Below, piece by piece: positions 1 to 5,319 of a stretch of 7,386 nt of DNA. The stretch is from JBLHUT01 sp047629975 (GTDB taxonomy: Bacteria; Pseudomonadota; Alphaproteobacteria; Rhodobacterales; Rhodobacteraceae). The notes beneath the pieces were generated by a model that saw only the letters and a list, made by a program, of their open reading frames with translations, ran no database searches and was not told where the DNA came from. Within the stretch, counting starts at the first letter, position 1. Each line of letters opens with the position of its first letter. The translations under genes and the position numbers were made by a program. The stretch covers positions 1 through 7,386 of the forward strand of contig JBLHUT010000184.1 in assembly GCA_047629975.1 (NCBI GenBank), read 5' to 3'.

Positions 1-52
1 AAGGTCGAAGCCGCTGCATTTGCGTCTCCGTCAGCCAATAAAGATTGCTCAT
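1..52 (-). CDS. IS5-family transposase, N-terminal fragment cut by the window edge
   Basis: Only the first 17 residues are visible, MSNLYWLTETQMQRLRP. This matches the very conserved start of IS5-family (IS427-type) DDE transposases, commonly MSNLYWLTDAQMARL. A purine-rich AGGGGGA ribosome-binding site lies about 5 bases upstream of the ATG at 52. A second in-frame ATG directly upstream (55) is also possible, but the family start favours 52. The gene may be intact beyond the window; nothing here shows whether the element is active. Confidence 0.8.
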   Translation of the reverse strand, partial: MSNLYWLTETQMQRLRP

Positions 53-125
53 CATATCCCCCTAAAACTGGGGGTCGTGAATCATGACAACGCAATAACC
101 TCAATCAGTTAATGGGTCCTGACCC
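1..125 (-). mobile_element. IS5-family element (IS427-like), terminal part; continues past the left edge
   Basis: This is the 5' end of an insertion sequence read on the minus strand. It contains the transposase start (1-52) and about 70 bases of leader. The outer end at 109-125 reads, on the minus strand, GGGTCAGGACCC followed by ATTAACTG, an almost palindromic terminus of the kind I recall from alphaproteobacterial IS5-family elements. The bases just outside (126-128) are TAA, compatible with the short TNA/TA target duplication of the IS427 group, but the other end lies outside the window, so the duplication cannot be confirmed. Family assignment rests on the transposase N-terminus and is from memory. 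The exact boundary at 125 is inferred from where the terminal sequence stops. Confidence 0.75.
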
Positions 126-317
126 TAACGTTGGTTCAAACGTCATTCCCTTCAAAAACTAGACTCAACGCGAACGATCGATAAAAGGCTTTCGTAAATC
201 GTGCAAACAATGTCAACTATCGCTTAAGGCTTCGTTAAACTGGATGAGGGAATAGAAGTTTCAAATAAGCCTTTGGAAAATAAATAGGGGTTATACCCCT
301 TTATAATCTGGTCTCTA
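126..317. other. AT-rich intergenic stretch between the IS5-type element and the secreted-protein gene
   Basis: I see no convincing open reading frame here. The stretch is clearly more AT-rich than the sugar genes at 4300-6345. Its only recognisable element is the terminator-like hairpin at 286-300. The bases from 126 onward may be the original chromosomal target of the IS5-type insertion. Confidence 0.5.
275..301 (-). terminator. Terminator-like hairpin downstream of the 318-830 gene
   Basis: Read on the minus strand, a stem AGGGGT / ACCCCT with a 3-base loop (ATA) is followed by the T-rich run ATTTATTTT. It sits about 17 bases past the stop codon of the secreted-protein gene and points in the right direction to end its transcript. 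The stem is only six pairs but rich in GC, and the T tract is interrupted by A, so it would be a modest intrinsic terminator. Confidence 0.55.
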
Positions 318-830
318 TCAACAGGTGTCTAATTTAATCAAGCCACGTGCGGTTGAGTCAAAAATTGCTGTTTCAATGCGCCCGTTTTGAGAGAACGTCA
401 CTTGAGCCCCCTCGATCTCGGAACCCGATACTGTAATCTCTCTGCCGCCCATTGTGTCATCGACATCAATTGTGAAGCTAATTTCCTTTCCTGCCGCAAG
501 CTGTGCGATATCCAATCTGATGCGATTATCACCATCTTCGACGCTTGGAATGGTACGCAGAGCATCTGCGCCAACTACCATCATCAACGGCTGAAACACC
601 TCCACACCTGCGCCATTTCCGGTAACATCGAAAATCAGGCCGGATTTCGATTTGGATAGGTCCAGCATGATAGTCGCGGTTTCGATGCTGCAACCGCCTG
701 CGTTGGTAATCGTGAAGCGATCCTTGGGCGCACCTTCCTTAAACGAAAAAGCGATATCGGCAAAAGCTGGTGTCGCAAGATATACGCTGCACGCAAACAC
801 AGCTAAGACTGTCTTCCCAAAATGGGTCAT
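318..830 (-). CDS. Small secreted protein, aggregation-factor-core-like; function unknown
   Basis: This 170-residue protein is complete. It has a typical Sec signal peptide: a short Lys-containing start, a hydrophobic core (about residues 7-20) and an Ala-Phe-Ala cleavage site at 22-24, leaving a mature protein starting DIAFSF. The mature part looks like an all-beta domain with recurrent Gly- and Asp-rich strands (LIFDVTGNGAGVEVFQP, SFTIDVDDT, REITVSGSEI). It resembles short Rhodobacterales proteins annotated as 'aggregation factor core'; that label comes from resemblance and gives no proven role. The mature chain has exactly two cysteines, Cys47 and the C-terminal Cys170, which could form a disulfide after export. 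The ATG at 830 is supported by AAGGAA about 7 bases upstream. The gene stands alone, with a terminator-like hairpin behind it and an IS remnant about 90 bases upstream that may have replaced part of its native promoter region. Confidence 0.8.
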   Translation of the reverse strand: MTHFGKTVLAVFACSVYLATPAFADIAFSFKEGAPKDRFTITNAGGCSIETATIMLDLSKSKSGLIFDVTGNGAGVEVFQPLMMVVGADALRTIPSVEDGDNRIRLDIAQLAAGKEISFTIDVDDTMGGREITVSGSEIEGAQVTFSQNGRIETAIFDSTARGLIKLDTC

Positions 831-833
831 TGG

Positions 834-846
834 CGAAGTTCCTTCG
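834..846 (-). promoter_or_regulatory. Ribosome-binding site inside a small hairpin
   Basis: The leader of the secreted-protein gene contains CGAAG-GAA-CTTCG, a 5-pair stem with a 3-base loop that contains the AAGGAA ribosome-binding site a few bases before the ATG at 830. Folding of this stem could lower translation. The stem is short and may be chance. Confidence 0.35.
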
Positions 847-861
847 GTTTGTATAAATGGG

Positions 862-895
862 TGCCGCTACCCGCTATAAGCGAGGGGTAGCGGCA
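862..895. repeat. Perfect 11-bp inverted repeat with nested inner stem
   Basis: TGCCGCTACCC (862-872) pairs exactly with GGGTAGCGGCA (885-895), and the 12 bases between them can extend the stem with GCT/AGC (873-875 with 880-882). It is the strongest hairpin in the window. On either strand the T tract behind it is weak, so it is not a textbook intrinsic terminator. It lies about 30 bases upstream of the secreted-protein start, so it could be a 5' leader structure, the terminator of a gene later removed by the IS at 923, or a protein-binding site. Confidence 0.65.
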
Positions 896-922
896 TGTCT
901 GTATTATTTGGAAGCAAAACAC

Positions 923-1206
923 GACTCTGTGGCACAAATCAGCTGTCAGACATAGCTCCCCTTTCCACAGGCGGATTTATCTCACCGTTTTCGTGACGGT
1001 GATGCCAAGGGCGGTATAGCCATTCGGGATCGCGACACGCACCTGAACCTCCGGGACCTGGCGGTCGAAGTCCCGTGCTCTGAGGCGCTAACCCAACAGT
1101 TTCACGCAATACATCCACAGACTGACAGGGTTATGCGCAGCATGATCCCGAGAGGTTTTGTCTCGACGTGACTTCTGCGGTGGTATCCGCTCCGGTTCCG
1201 CCAGAG
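923..1206 (-). mobile_element. Decayed remnant of an IS903-group IS5-family element, inverted relative to the copy at 2512-3500
   Basis: The left boundary at 923-940 reads GACTCTGTGGCACAAATC, which matches 15 of 18 positions of the terminal repeat GGCTTTGTTGCACAAATC seen at the right end of the element at 2512-3500. The transposase stop is about 54 bases inside the terminus, as in the other copy. Only the transposase 3' third is recognisable; the rest of the element is gone or unrecognisable beyond about 1206. The remnant has an in-frame stop and a 41-bp insertion, so it is an old, inactive copy. Confidence 0.75.
977..1206 (-). pseudogene. IS5-family (IS903 group) transposase, C-terminal remnant
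   Basis: Read leftward, the conserved C-terminal core of this DDE transposase family is visible: WRNRSGYHRR, then SHVETK with the third catalytic residue Glu, then MYCVKLLG, RARDFDRQVPEVQVRVAIP and NGYTALGITVTKTVR ending at TAA (977-979). Two lesions stand out. An amber codon at 1088-1090 replaces the Gln of the usual LLGQR motif (CAG to TAG). A 41-bp insertion at 1115-1155 splits VETK from MYC and shifts the frame. The region for the first two catalytic Asp residues is absent. Its C-terminus is clearly diverged from that of the copy at 2575-3446, so the two are related elements and not recent duplicates. Confidence 0.75.
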
Positions 1207-1454
1207 TGAATCGCCCCTGGTTTGCCAGAGGGTGGTTCACCGATTTATCCGGCTCGACTGCCAGTGTTCGCGTGACGCTTGCTAGCGAGTTAAGGCTTGG
1301 GGGGCTCAGGAAATTGGTCTGGGGCGCTGTCTGGCGCTTTTGATAATGGCCGCTCTCCAGATTTTGTCATTTGATTTCGAGTGGGGGTCGTTGCTACAAT
1401 ATCATCACGTGGGCACACGATGTCGCAGAAGTCGCAACGACCCGTTGGAAGACC
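1207..1454. other. Unassigned stretch between the IS remnant and the DUF3987 fragment
   Basis: No reading frame here resembles a protein I recognise. Several short open frames exist on the plus strand (for example 1158-1343 and 1340-1573), but they have odd residue content and no supported ribosome-binding site. This is probably further decayed mobile or island DNA. Confidence 0.4.
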
Positions 1455-1459
1455 GGAGC

Positions 1460-1925
1460 CTTACATCTGATCACTCCAGTTCGCCCATCCCTTTCACGCT
1501 TCGGCCCGCGCCGCGCACGATTATTCCCGCTTCATGCCGCACAACCCGGGGTCGCTTTCAAGAAGTGCTATAGCGGCCCCTGCTTTTGGACCTTCTGGCA
1601 AAAAGTTCGACCCGCGCCGCATCACATCGCGCCGTGTTATGTCGAGCGCGTGCCACTTTTCCATGAGCCAAAGCCGCAGGGATTCAGCCCGGTCGATCTT
1701 AACCTTTATCACTGTGGCATTTGCCAGCCGTGACGCTTCGGCAAGGTAGTATTGCGCCAAAGTGATCCTGCTGGACATGTGGTCTGCGTGTACCCCTGGA
1801 GTATCGAAATCGTGCCACAAGGTTATCACGCCCGCGCTGCGCGCTGCCTGTTCGGCTGATGTGAAACCCTGAGCAGCGTCTTGTGCGGGGGCTCTGGCTC
1901 GATCGCTAGAATGCCGATGTGTCAA
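1460..1925 (-). pseudogene. DUF3987 (primase/helicase-like) protein, C-terminal fragment, frame-damaged
   Basis: The conceptual protein matches, from memory, the C-terminus of DUF3987 proteins, which are common in integrated elements and plasmids and often fused to primase-like domains. Recognisable blocks are AEQAARSAGVITL (about residues 24-36 from the TTG at 1925), ITLAQYYLAEASRLANA (about 53-69), KIDRAESLRLWLMEKW (about 75-90) and TRRDVMRRGSN (about 96-106). The open frame stops at 1521, but the expected ending continues in other frames: GIIVRGA in one frame, then RAEA followed by TGA where Trp is usual (near 1485). This means at least one small indel and a probable nonsense change. The N-terminal part of the gene is missing; the TTG at 1925 is only where the open frame begins, not a supported start. 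It is a relic of an integrated element. Confidence 0.65.
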
Positions 1926-1978
1926 CGATCCAGTGCAAAGTAAAACCCGCCTCTGGCTGGTAGTCTGGGGGGAATTGA

Positions 1979-1987
1979 AGAAGGAAG
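1979..1987 (+). promoter_or_regulatory. Ribosome-binding site that fixes the start of the FG-GAP gene
   Basis: The purine-rich GAAGAAGGAAG directly precedes the ATG at 1991 with about 4-5 bases spacing. It supports 1991 as the true start and shows that the early TGA at 2033 lies inside the original coding region. Confidence 0.55.
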
Positions 1988-1990
1988 ATT

Positions 1991-2511
1991 ATGCAGGCCT
2001 ATCTTTTACCACTTCTCGTGGGACTCGGTGTGTGAAGCGCGGCGTCAGTGCGCGCTTTTCCTGTAACGAACACCTACACGCTGGACAATCCGACACCGCA
2101 GGCGGGCGTTCAGTTTGGATATTCGGTTGCTCTGACGGACTCCAAAGCGATCATTGGCGCAATTTTTGATGATGTCGCTAGAACAAATGCCGGTGCTGCC
2201 TAGATTTTCGATACGACAACTGGGGGGGTATTGCAGACGCTCGGAAACCCGACGCCTGTAGCTAGTGATTTGTTTGGAGACTCTGTCGTTTTGTCGGGCA
2301 ATTTGGCAGTTGTTCGCGCGGTCAAGAATGACGCGAGTGCAACAGAAGCCGGTTCAGCATACATCTTTGACGTGACAGCCGGGGCTCTGTTGCAAACGCT
2401 CAACAATCCAAATCCAAGCTATCAGGGGTGGTTTGGACGTTCTGTTGCAGTAACCGGCTCGACGGTTCTGGTGGGTGCGCTTTTCTACGATTTCATTGGG
2501 GGCATCAATGC
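1991..2511 (+). pseudogene. Exported FG-GAP (integrin-alpha-like) repeat protein, broken by stops and an IS insertion
   Basis: One continuous frame runs from the ATG at 1991 to the IS junction at 2511, interrupted by two stops. Residues 1-22 look like a signal peptide (MQAYLLPLLVGLGV, stop, SAASVRA) with a VRA-type cleavage site; the stop TGA at 2033 sits where a Trp (TGG) would fit. After it come three FG-GAP-type repeats, each starting with L-x-NP-x-P and then FGxSV: FGYSVAL at 2114, FGDSVVL at 2273 and FGRSVAV at 2432, exactly 159 bases (53 residues) apart. Each ends in a GA/SAYIFD-type strand; in the first repeat this is GAA-stop-IFD, where TAC has become TAG (2201-2203). Such beta-propeller proteins are typically surface or secreted. 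The apparent stop at 2516-2518 belongs to the inserted IS and is not a mutation. No continuation is found beyond the IS at 3501, so the 3' part is lost. Confidence 0.75.
2114..2511 (+). repeat. 53-residue FG-GAP repeats (159-bp period)
   Basis: Three repeat units share the consensus L-x-NP-x-P ... FGxSV-x-hydrophobic ... GSAYIFD-x-T-x-G-x-LLQT. The anchor codons TTT GGA fall at 2114, 2273 and 2432, a constant 159-bp spacing. The third unit is truncated by the IS at 2512. The units are diverged at base level, so this is a protein repeat and not a recent tandem duplication. Confidence 0.75.
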
Positions 2512-3500
2512 GGCTTAGTTGCACAAATGGGCTGATGGGATTCACTTATGAATCCAGCGTGATGGCAGAGGGCGATGAGCAGTTGGGCCCCTACGAAGTA
2601 CAAGGCCAAGAATTGGTCGTCTTACAATGACAGCTTGAAGCAGCGCGGATCGTCGTCGATCTGGTTTGATCCGGAAATGGTTTGGACACCGCCATCAAGC
2701 GGCAAGCGCAGTCGGCAGCAGCAATTCAGTATTGCCGCCATTCAGACCTGTCTGACGCTAATGGTCCTGTTTGGCATGCCGCTTCGCCAGACAACCGGGT
2801 TCGTCCAGAGCCTGCTGCGGCTGGCCGGATTGGACCGGGCTGCGCCGGATTTCAGCACCTTATGTCGTCGCCAGAAAACACTGAACGTGAGCCTGCCCTA
2901 TCACAGCTCCACGGGGCCACTTAACCTGCTCATCGATTGCACAGGCATCAAGGCCGAAGGTGAAGGAGAGTGGAATGCCCGAAAGCATGGCGGCTCCAGA
3001 CGCCGTGTTTGGCGTAAGATACATATCGGTATCGATGAGGAAACGCTGGAAGTGCGGGCGGTCGAAGTCACCAGCAGCAACATCGGGGATGCTCCTATGC
3101 TACCCGAACTCCTAAACCAAATCCCGCCCGATCAAGACATCGGCAATGTCACCGCCCCCTCTCGTGCATGCTGAGATGCACTGCCGGGCAGTGAACAAGC
3201 TCCGAAGCCATTGCCCGAAACGACGCGGTCAGTGCGCAGCGATACCCGGGGCGCACTTTTTGGCGACGTTGGAGTGGATATCACCGCCGAAGCCGTGTCG
3301 AAACGAAGATGTATTGTATGAAACCACTCGGCCAATTGTTGATGGCGCTGGACTTCGAGCGGCAGGTCGCAGAAATCCAAATCCGCATCGCCGTTCTCAA
3401 TCGCTACACGGCCCTTGGCATACCTCTCACAGAGGCCGTAGGATAAGTCCGTCCGGGGAAAGGGGAAGAACGTCCTTCACCCGATTTGTGCAACAAAGCC
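2512..3500 (+). mobile_element. IS903-group IS5-family element, near full length, inserted in the FG-GAP gene
   Basis: Both ends are visible: left GGCTTAGTTGCACAAAT at 2512-2528, and right ATTTGTGCAACAAAGCC at 3484-3500, its inverted complement in 16 of 17 positions. The 989-bp length is slightly below the roughly 1.05 kb usual for this group, which an internal deletion in the transposase explains. The 9-bp flanks (2503-2511 and 3501-3509) are not identical, so the expected target duplication is missing. Together with the unrelated sequence on the right, this implies rearrangement or deletion after insertion. A C-terminal relative of the same group lies in opposite orientation at 923-1206. 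Confidence 0.85.
2575..3446 (+). pseudogene. IS5-family (IS903 group) DDE transposase with internal deletion and frameshift
   Basis: The gene starts at the ATG at 2575 with the family's usual N-terminus (KNWSSYNDSLKQRGSSSIWF) and runs in frame to about 3156. It contains the RQTTGFVQSLLRLAGL block (residues 71-86) and the first catalytic Asp at 121 in LLIDCTGIK. At VTA (3148-3156) the sequence should continue with the second catalytic Asp (VTADGAYD), but the next 56 bases are unrelated or scrambled where about 115 are expected. The family sequence resumes in another frame at about 3213: ARNDAVSAQRY, WRRWSGYHRRSRVETK with the catalytic Glu at 3300-3302, then DFERQVAEIQIRIAVLNRY and TALGIPLTEAVG, stop 3444-3446. 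Losing the second Asp and the frame means no active transposase can be made. The plain frame ends at 3174 after 199 residues. Confidence 0.85.
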
Positions 3501-3732
3501 AACCCACAGATTCAAAACTTCGCCTTCGCTTTCTTGCGTAACGCCGAGGGTCCCCCGAACCACCCTGTTTTTTACGCTGTTGTCAAATCTGCTGTGCGAG
3601 GGTTGTTGGTCATGCGGCGATCTGGTCGGGGTTGGTGGCTTCGATGCCTTCTTTAAACGTGCCGTCTGTGATGATTTTGGCGAAGCAGTCACCTCCAGTG
3701 GCAAATGCCTTCACAGATCGCATGATCGACTT
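3501..3732. other. Unassigned stretch between the IS903-group element and the IS66 fragment
   Basis: This is neither a continuation of the FG-GAP gene nor recognisable as IS66. On the minus strand an open frame ends at 3610-3612 with the natural-looking C-terminus ITDGTFKEGIEATNPDQIAA. Its upstream part (beyond about 3725) lies opposite the IS66 transposase, so only about 35 residues could be native. I do not recognise them. It could be the tail of a gene cut off by the neighbouring elements. Confidence 0.35.
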
Positions 3733-4074
3733 AGCCCGCTGGTGTCGACCTAGTCTCCAACAGGCGCAGCACTCAAATACATTGCTAAAGACCGGGATGG
3801 TCCGGTTCTGTTTTTCAATGACGATCACATCGAGATGGAAAGCAACGCCGTCAATCGCACGATCCGCCCCATCGCCTTACAATGAACGAACGCGCTCTTC
3901 GCGGGCCACGACGCAGGCGCACAAAACCGGGCGATGCTCGCGTCACTCATCGAGACCTGTAAGCTCAACAAAGTCGAATCGCGCGGCTACATCACAGGTG
4001 TCCTCACGGTCGTCGTCAACGGCCATAAGCAGAAACACATCGACCAACTGCTACCGCGGATCTTCAAAGCCTGA
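3733..4074 (+). pseudogene. IS66-family transposase (TnpC), C-terminal fragment with two in-frame stops
   Basis: One reading frame carries the well-conserved C-terminus of IS66 transposases: SPTGAALKYIAKDRDG, then FFNDDHIEMESNAVNRTIRP with the catalytic-region acidic motif (usually DDGRIEMDNNxVERTIRP), then TNALFAGHDAGAQNRAMLA, SLIETCKLNKVESRGYITGV and NGHKQKHIDQLLPRIFKA, ending at TGA 4072-4074. Two stops interrupt it: TAG at 3751-3753, where Lys is expected before SPTG, and TGA at 3883-3885, where the family has Arg (CGA to TGA) in ALNRKNALF. The N-terminal two thirds, including the first catalytic Asp, are absent. It ends 12 bases before the element's terminal repeat at 4086. It is a dead remnant. 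Confidence 0.85.
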
Positions 4075-4086
4075 CGCAACGCTTAC
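4073..4086 (+). repeat. IS66-type terminal inverted repeat (right end)
   Basis: GACGCAACGCTTAC ends at 4086; its complement GTAAGCGTTGCGTC has the GTAAGCG start typical of IS66-family ends. It sits just after the transposase stop, as expected. The opposite end is not present in the window, so the target duplication cannot be tested. Confidence 0.65.
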
Positions 4087-4303
4087 GGTTTATGTCCCAG
4101 TCAACTCTTTGACTTGACGAAGGGCAAGGCGGGGGAAAAGCGCATTTATCAACGCGTCATTTTGACAAAGGAGGCTTGATGAGCACTGAACCGGAGCGAC
4201 GCGGCCACGCCGCCCGACCCAGATACCGAAGTGTTGTTAAGACTTGTGAGCGGGACTGTGCTGGGGTACTTCAGCTGACTAAATGTTTGATTATGGGGTA
4301 TTT
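4087..4303 (+). other. Leader upstream of the epimerase, with an orphan strong ribosome-binding site
   Basis: The stretch contains AAAGGAGG (4167-4174), a near-perfect Shine-Dalgarno sequence, 4 bases before an ATG at 4179. The frame from that ATG runs deep into the epimerase gene in the wrong frame and is not a credible protein. One base further on, another frame reads TPPDPDTEVLLRLVSGTVLG and stops at 4276-4278, which has a more natural composition and suggests the frameshifted remains of a small gene truncated when the IS66 element was lost or moved. I see no clear promoter for the epimerase; transcription may start here or inside the IS66 end. Confidence 0.4.
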
Positions 4304-5299
4304 ATGCGTAAGACGGCTTTGGTTTTCGGTGCGGCTGGCTTTATTGGCGGTCACTTGGTTCGGCGTTTGGTTGATGAAGGATTTTGGGTCCGGGGTGTCG
4401 ATATTTTGGAGCCCCAATTCCGCGACTCTCATGCCGACAACTTTCAACTCCATGATCTGCGCGACCCGCGGGCCGCGGACGTGATTTTTGATCAGGACTT
4501 TGACGAGGTCTACCAGCTTGCGGCCGACATGGGCGGTGCTGGCTACCTCTTCACTGGCGAGAACGATGCGACCGTGATGCACAACTCCGCGACGATCAAC
4601 CTCAACATACTGGAAAGCTTTCGCAAAACGCAGTCAGGGAGAATTTTCTACTCCTCCTCGGCCTGCATCTATCCCGAGCGCAACCAGCTTGACCCGAACG
4701 CGCCAGATTGTAGCGAAGCGTCGGCATATCCTGCGGCACCAGACAGCGAATACGGGTGGGAGAAGCTATTTTCCGAGCGTCTCTATGCCGCCTATGCGCG
4801 TAATTACGGACTGACCTGCCGGATCGGTCGCTACCACAATATTTACGGGCCCTTCGGTACTTGGGACGGCGGCAAGGAAAAGGCCCCCGCAGCCATGTGC
4901 CGCAAGGTCGCCGAAGCGCCCGAGGGCGGCGCGATCGAGGTTTGGGGTAGCGGGCGCCAGACCCGGTCGTTCCTGTTAGTGGATGAATGTCTGGAAGGCA
5001 CGATCAGGCTCCTGCGCTCAGATGAGCCCGAACCCCTCAACATCGGGTCGGACGAGATGATTTCAGTCAATGGGTTGGCCGAAATGTGTATCGCTCTTTC
5101 GGGAAAATCGCTGACCATCGAGAATGTGACCGGACCCGTGGGCGTGGCGGGCCGGCGGTCTGACAACCGCAAGATCCAGGCGCGTCTGGGCTGGGCCCCG
5201 TCGGGCGCCCTGTGCGATGGCTTGGCCACGACCTACGCCTGGATTGCCGATCAGGTCGCGCAGCGCTATAGCAAGACTGCTCTGGCCGATGGCGGCTGA
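4304..5299 (+). CDS. GDP-mannose 3,5-epimerase-like NAD-dependent epimerase (short-chain dehydrogenase superfamily)
   Basis: This intact 331-residue protein is an extended short-chain dehydrogenase/epimerase. The NAD-binding Rossmann motif GAAGFIG is at residues 9-15. Strong resemblance to plant GDP-mannose 3,5-epimerase covers MGGAGYLF (76-83), SSSACIYP (117-124), YGWEK (150-154), RIGRYHNIYGPFGTW (173-187), KEKAPAAMCRK (191-201), TRSFLLVDECLEG (220-232) and LNIGSDEMISVN (245-256). Catalytic residues known from the Arabidopsis enzyme (Cys145, Tyr174, Lys178, Lys217) map with identical spacing onto Cys121, Tyr150, Lys154 and Lys193. The expected reaction is GDP-D-mannose to GDP-L-galactose or GDP-L-gulose in the cytoplasm; a related NDP-sugar substrate is possible. 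I chose the ATG at 4304, with GGGGT just upstream and the Rossmann motif at its usual distance; an in-frame ATG at 4283 would add seven residues but has no good ribosome-binding site. The glycosyltransferase follows after about 20 bases, implying co-transcription. Confidence 0.85.
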   Translation: MRKTALVFGAAGFIGGHLVRRLVDEGFWVRGVDILEPQFRDSHADNFQLHDLRDPRAADVIFDQDFDEVYQLAADMGGAGYLFTGENDATVMHNSATINLNILESFRKTQSGRIFYSSSACIYPERNQLDPNAPDCSEASAYPAAPDSEYGWEKLFSERLYAAYARNYGLTCRIGRYHNIYGPFGTWDGGKEKAPAAMCRKVAEAPEGGAIEVWGSGRQTRSFLLVDECLEGTIRLLRSDEPEPLNIGSDEMISVNGLAEMCIALSGKSLTIENVTGPVGVAGRRSDNRKIQARLGWAPSGALCDGLATTYAWIADQVAQRYSKTALADGG

Positions 5300-5319
5300 T
5301 CCTTTCGGGAGCGTGAAAC

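Noticed and set aside
982..1002. Hairpin TCACCGT ... ACGGTGA as a terminator
   Set aside because: It lies within the conserved transposase codons (ITVTKTV) of the IS relic and has no T tract; it is probably incidental to coding.
1991..2511. Amber or opal recoding to keep the FG-GAP gene alive
   Set aside because: The two stops are of different types (TGA and TAG), neighbouring elements are full of ordinary nonsense changes, and the gene is cut by an IS anyway; decay is the simpler reading.
2516..2518. TAG as a third nonsense mutation in the FG-GAP gene
   Set aside because: The codon lies inside the left terminal repeat of the inserted IS (from 2512), so it results from the insertion and is not a point mutation. 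I first considered two matching Tyr-to-amber changes, which would have hinted at stop-codon recoding.
3632..4117. 161-residue plus-strand open frame
   Set aside because: It is a Ser/Arg/Thr-rich shadow frame of the IS66 transposase fragment, whose true frame shows the conserved family motifs.
4176..4484. 102-residue open frame from the strong ribosome-binding site
   Set aside because: Its second half is the epimerase gene read in the wrong frame, through the Rossmann motif; only the start region is of interest and is reported separately.
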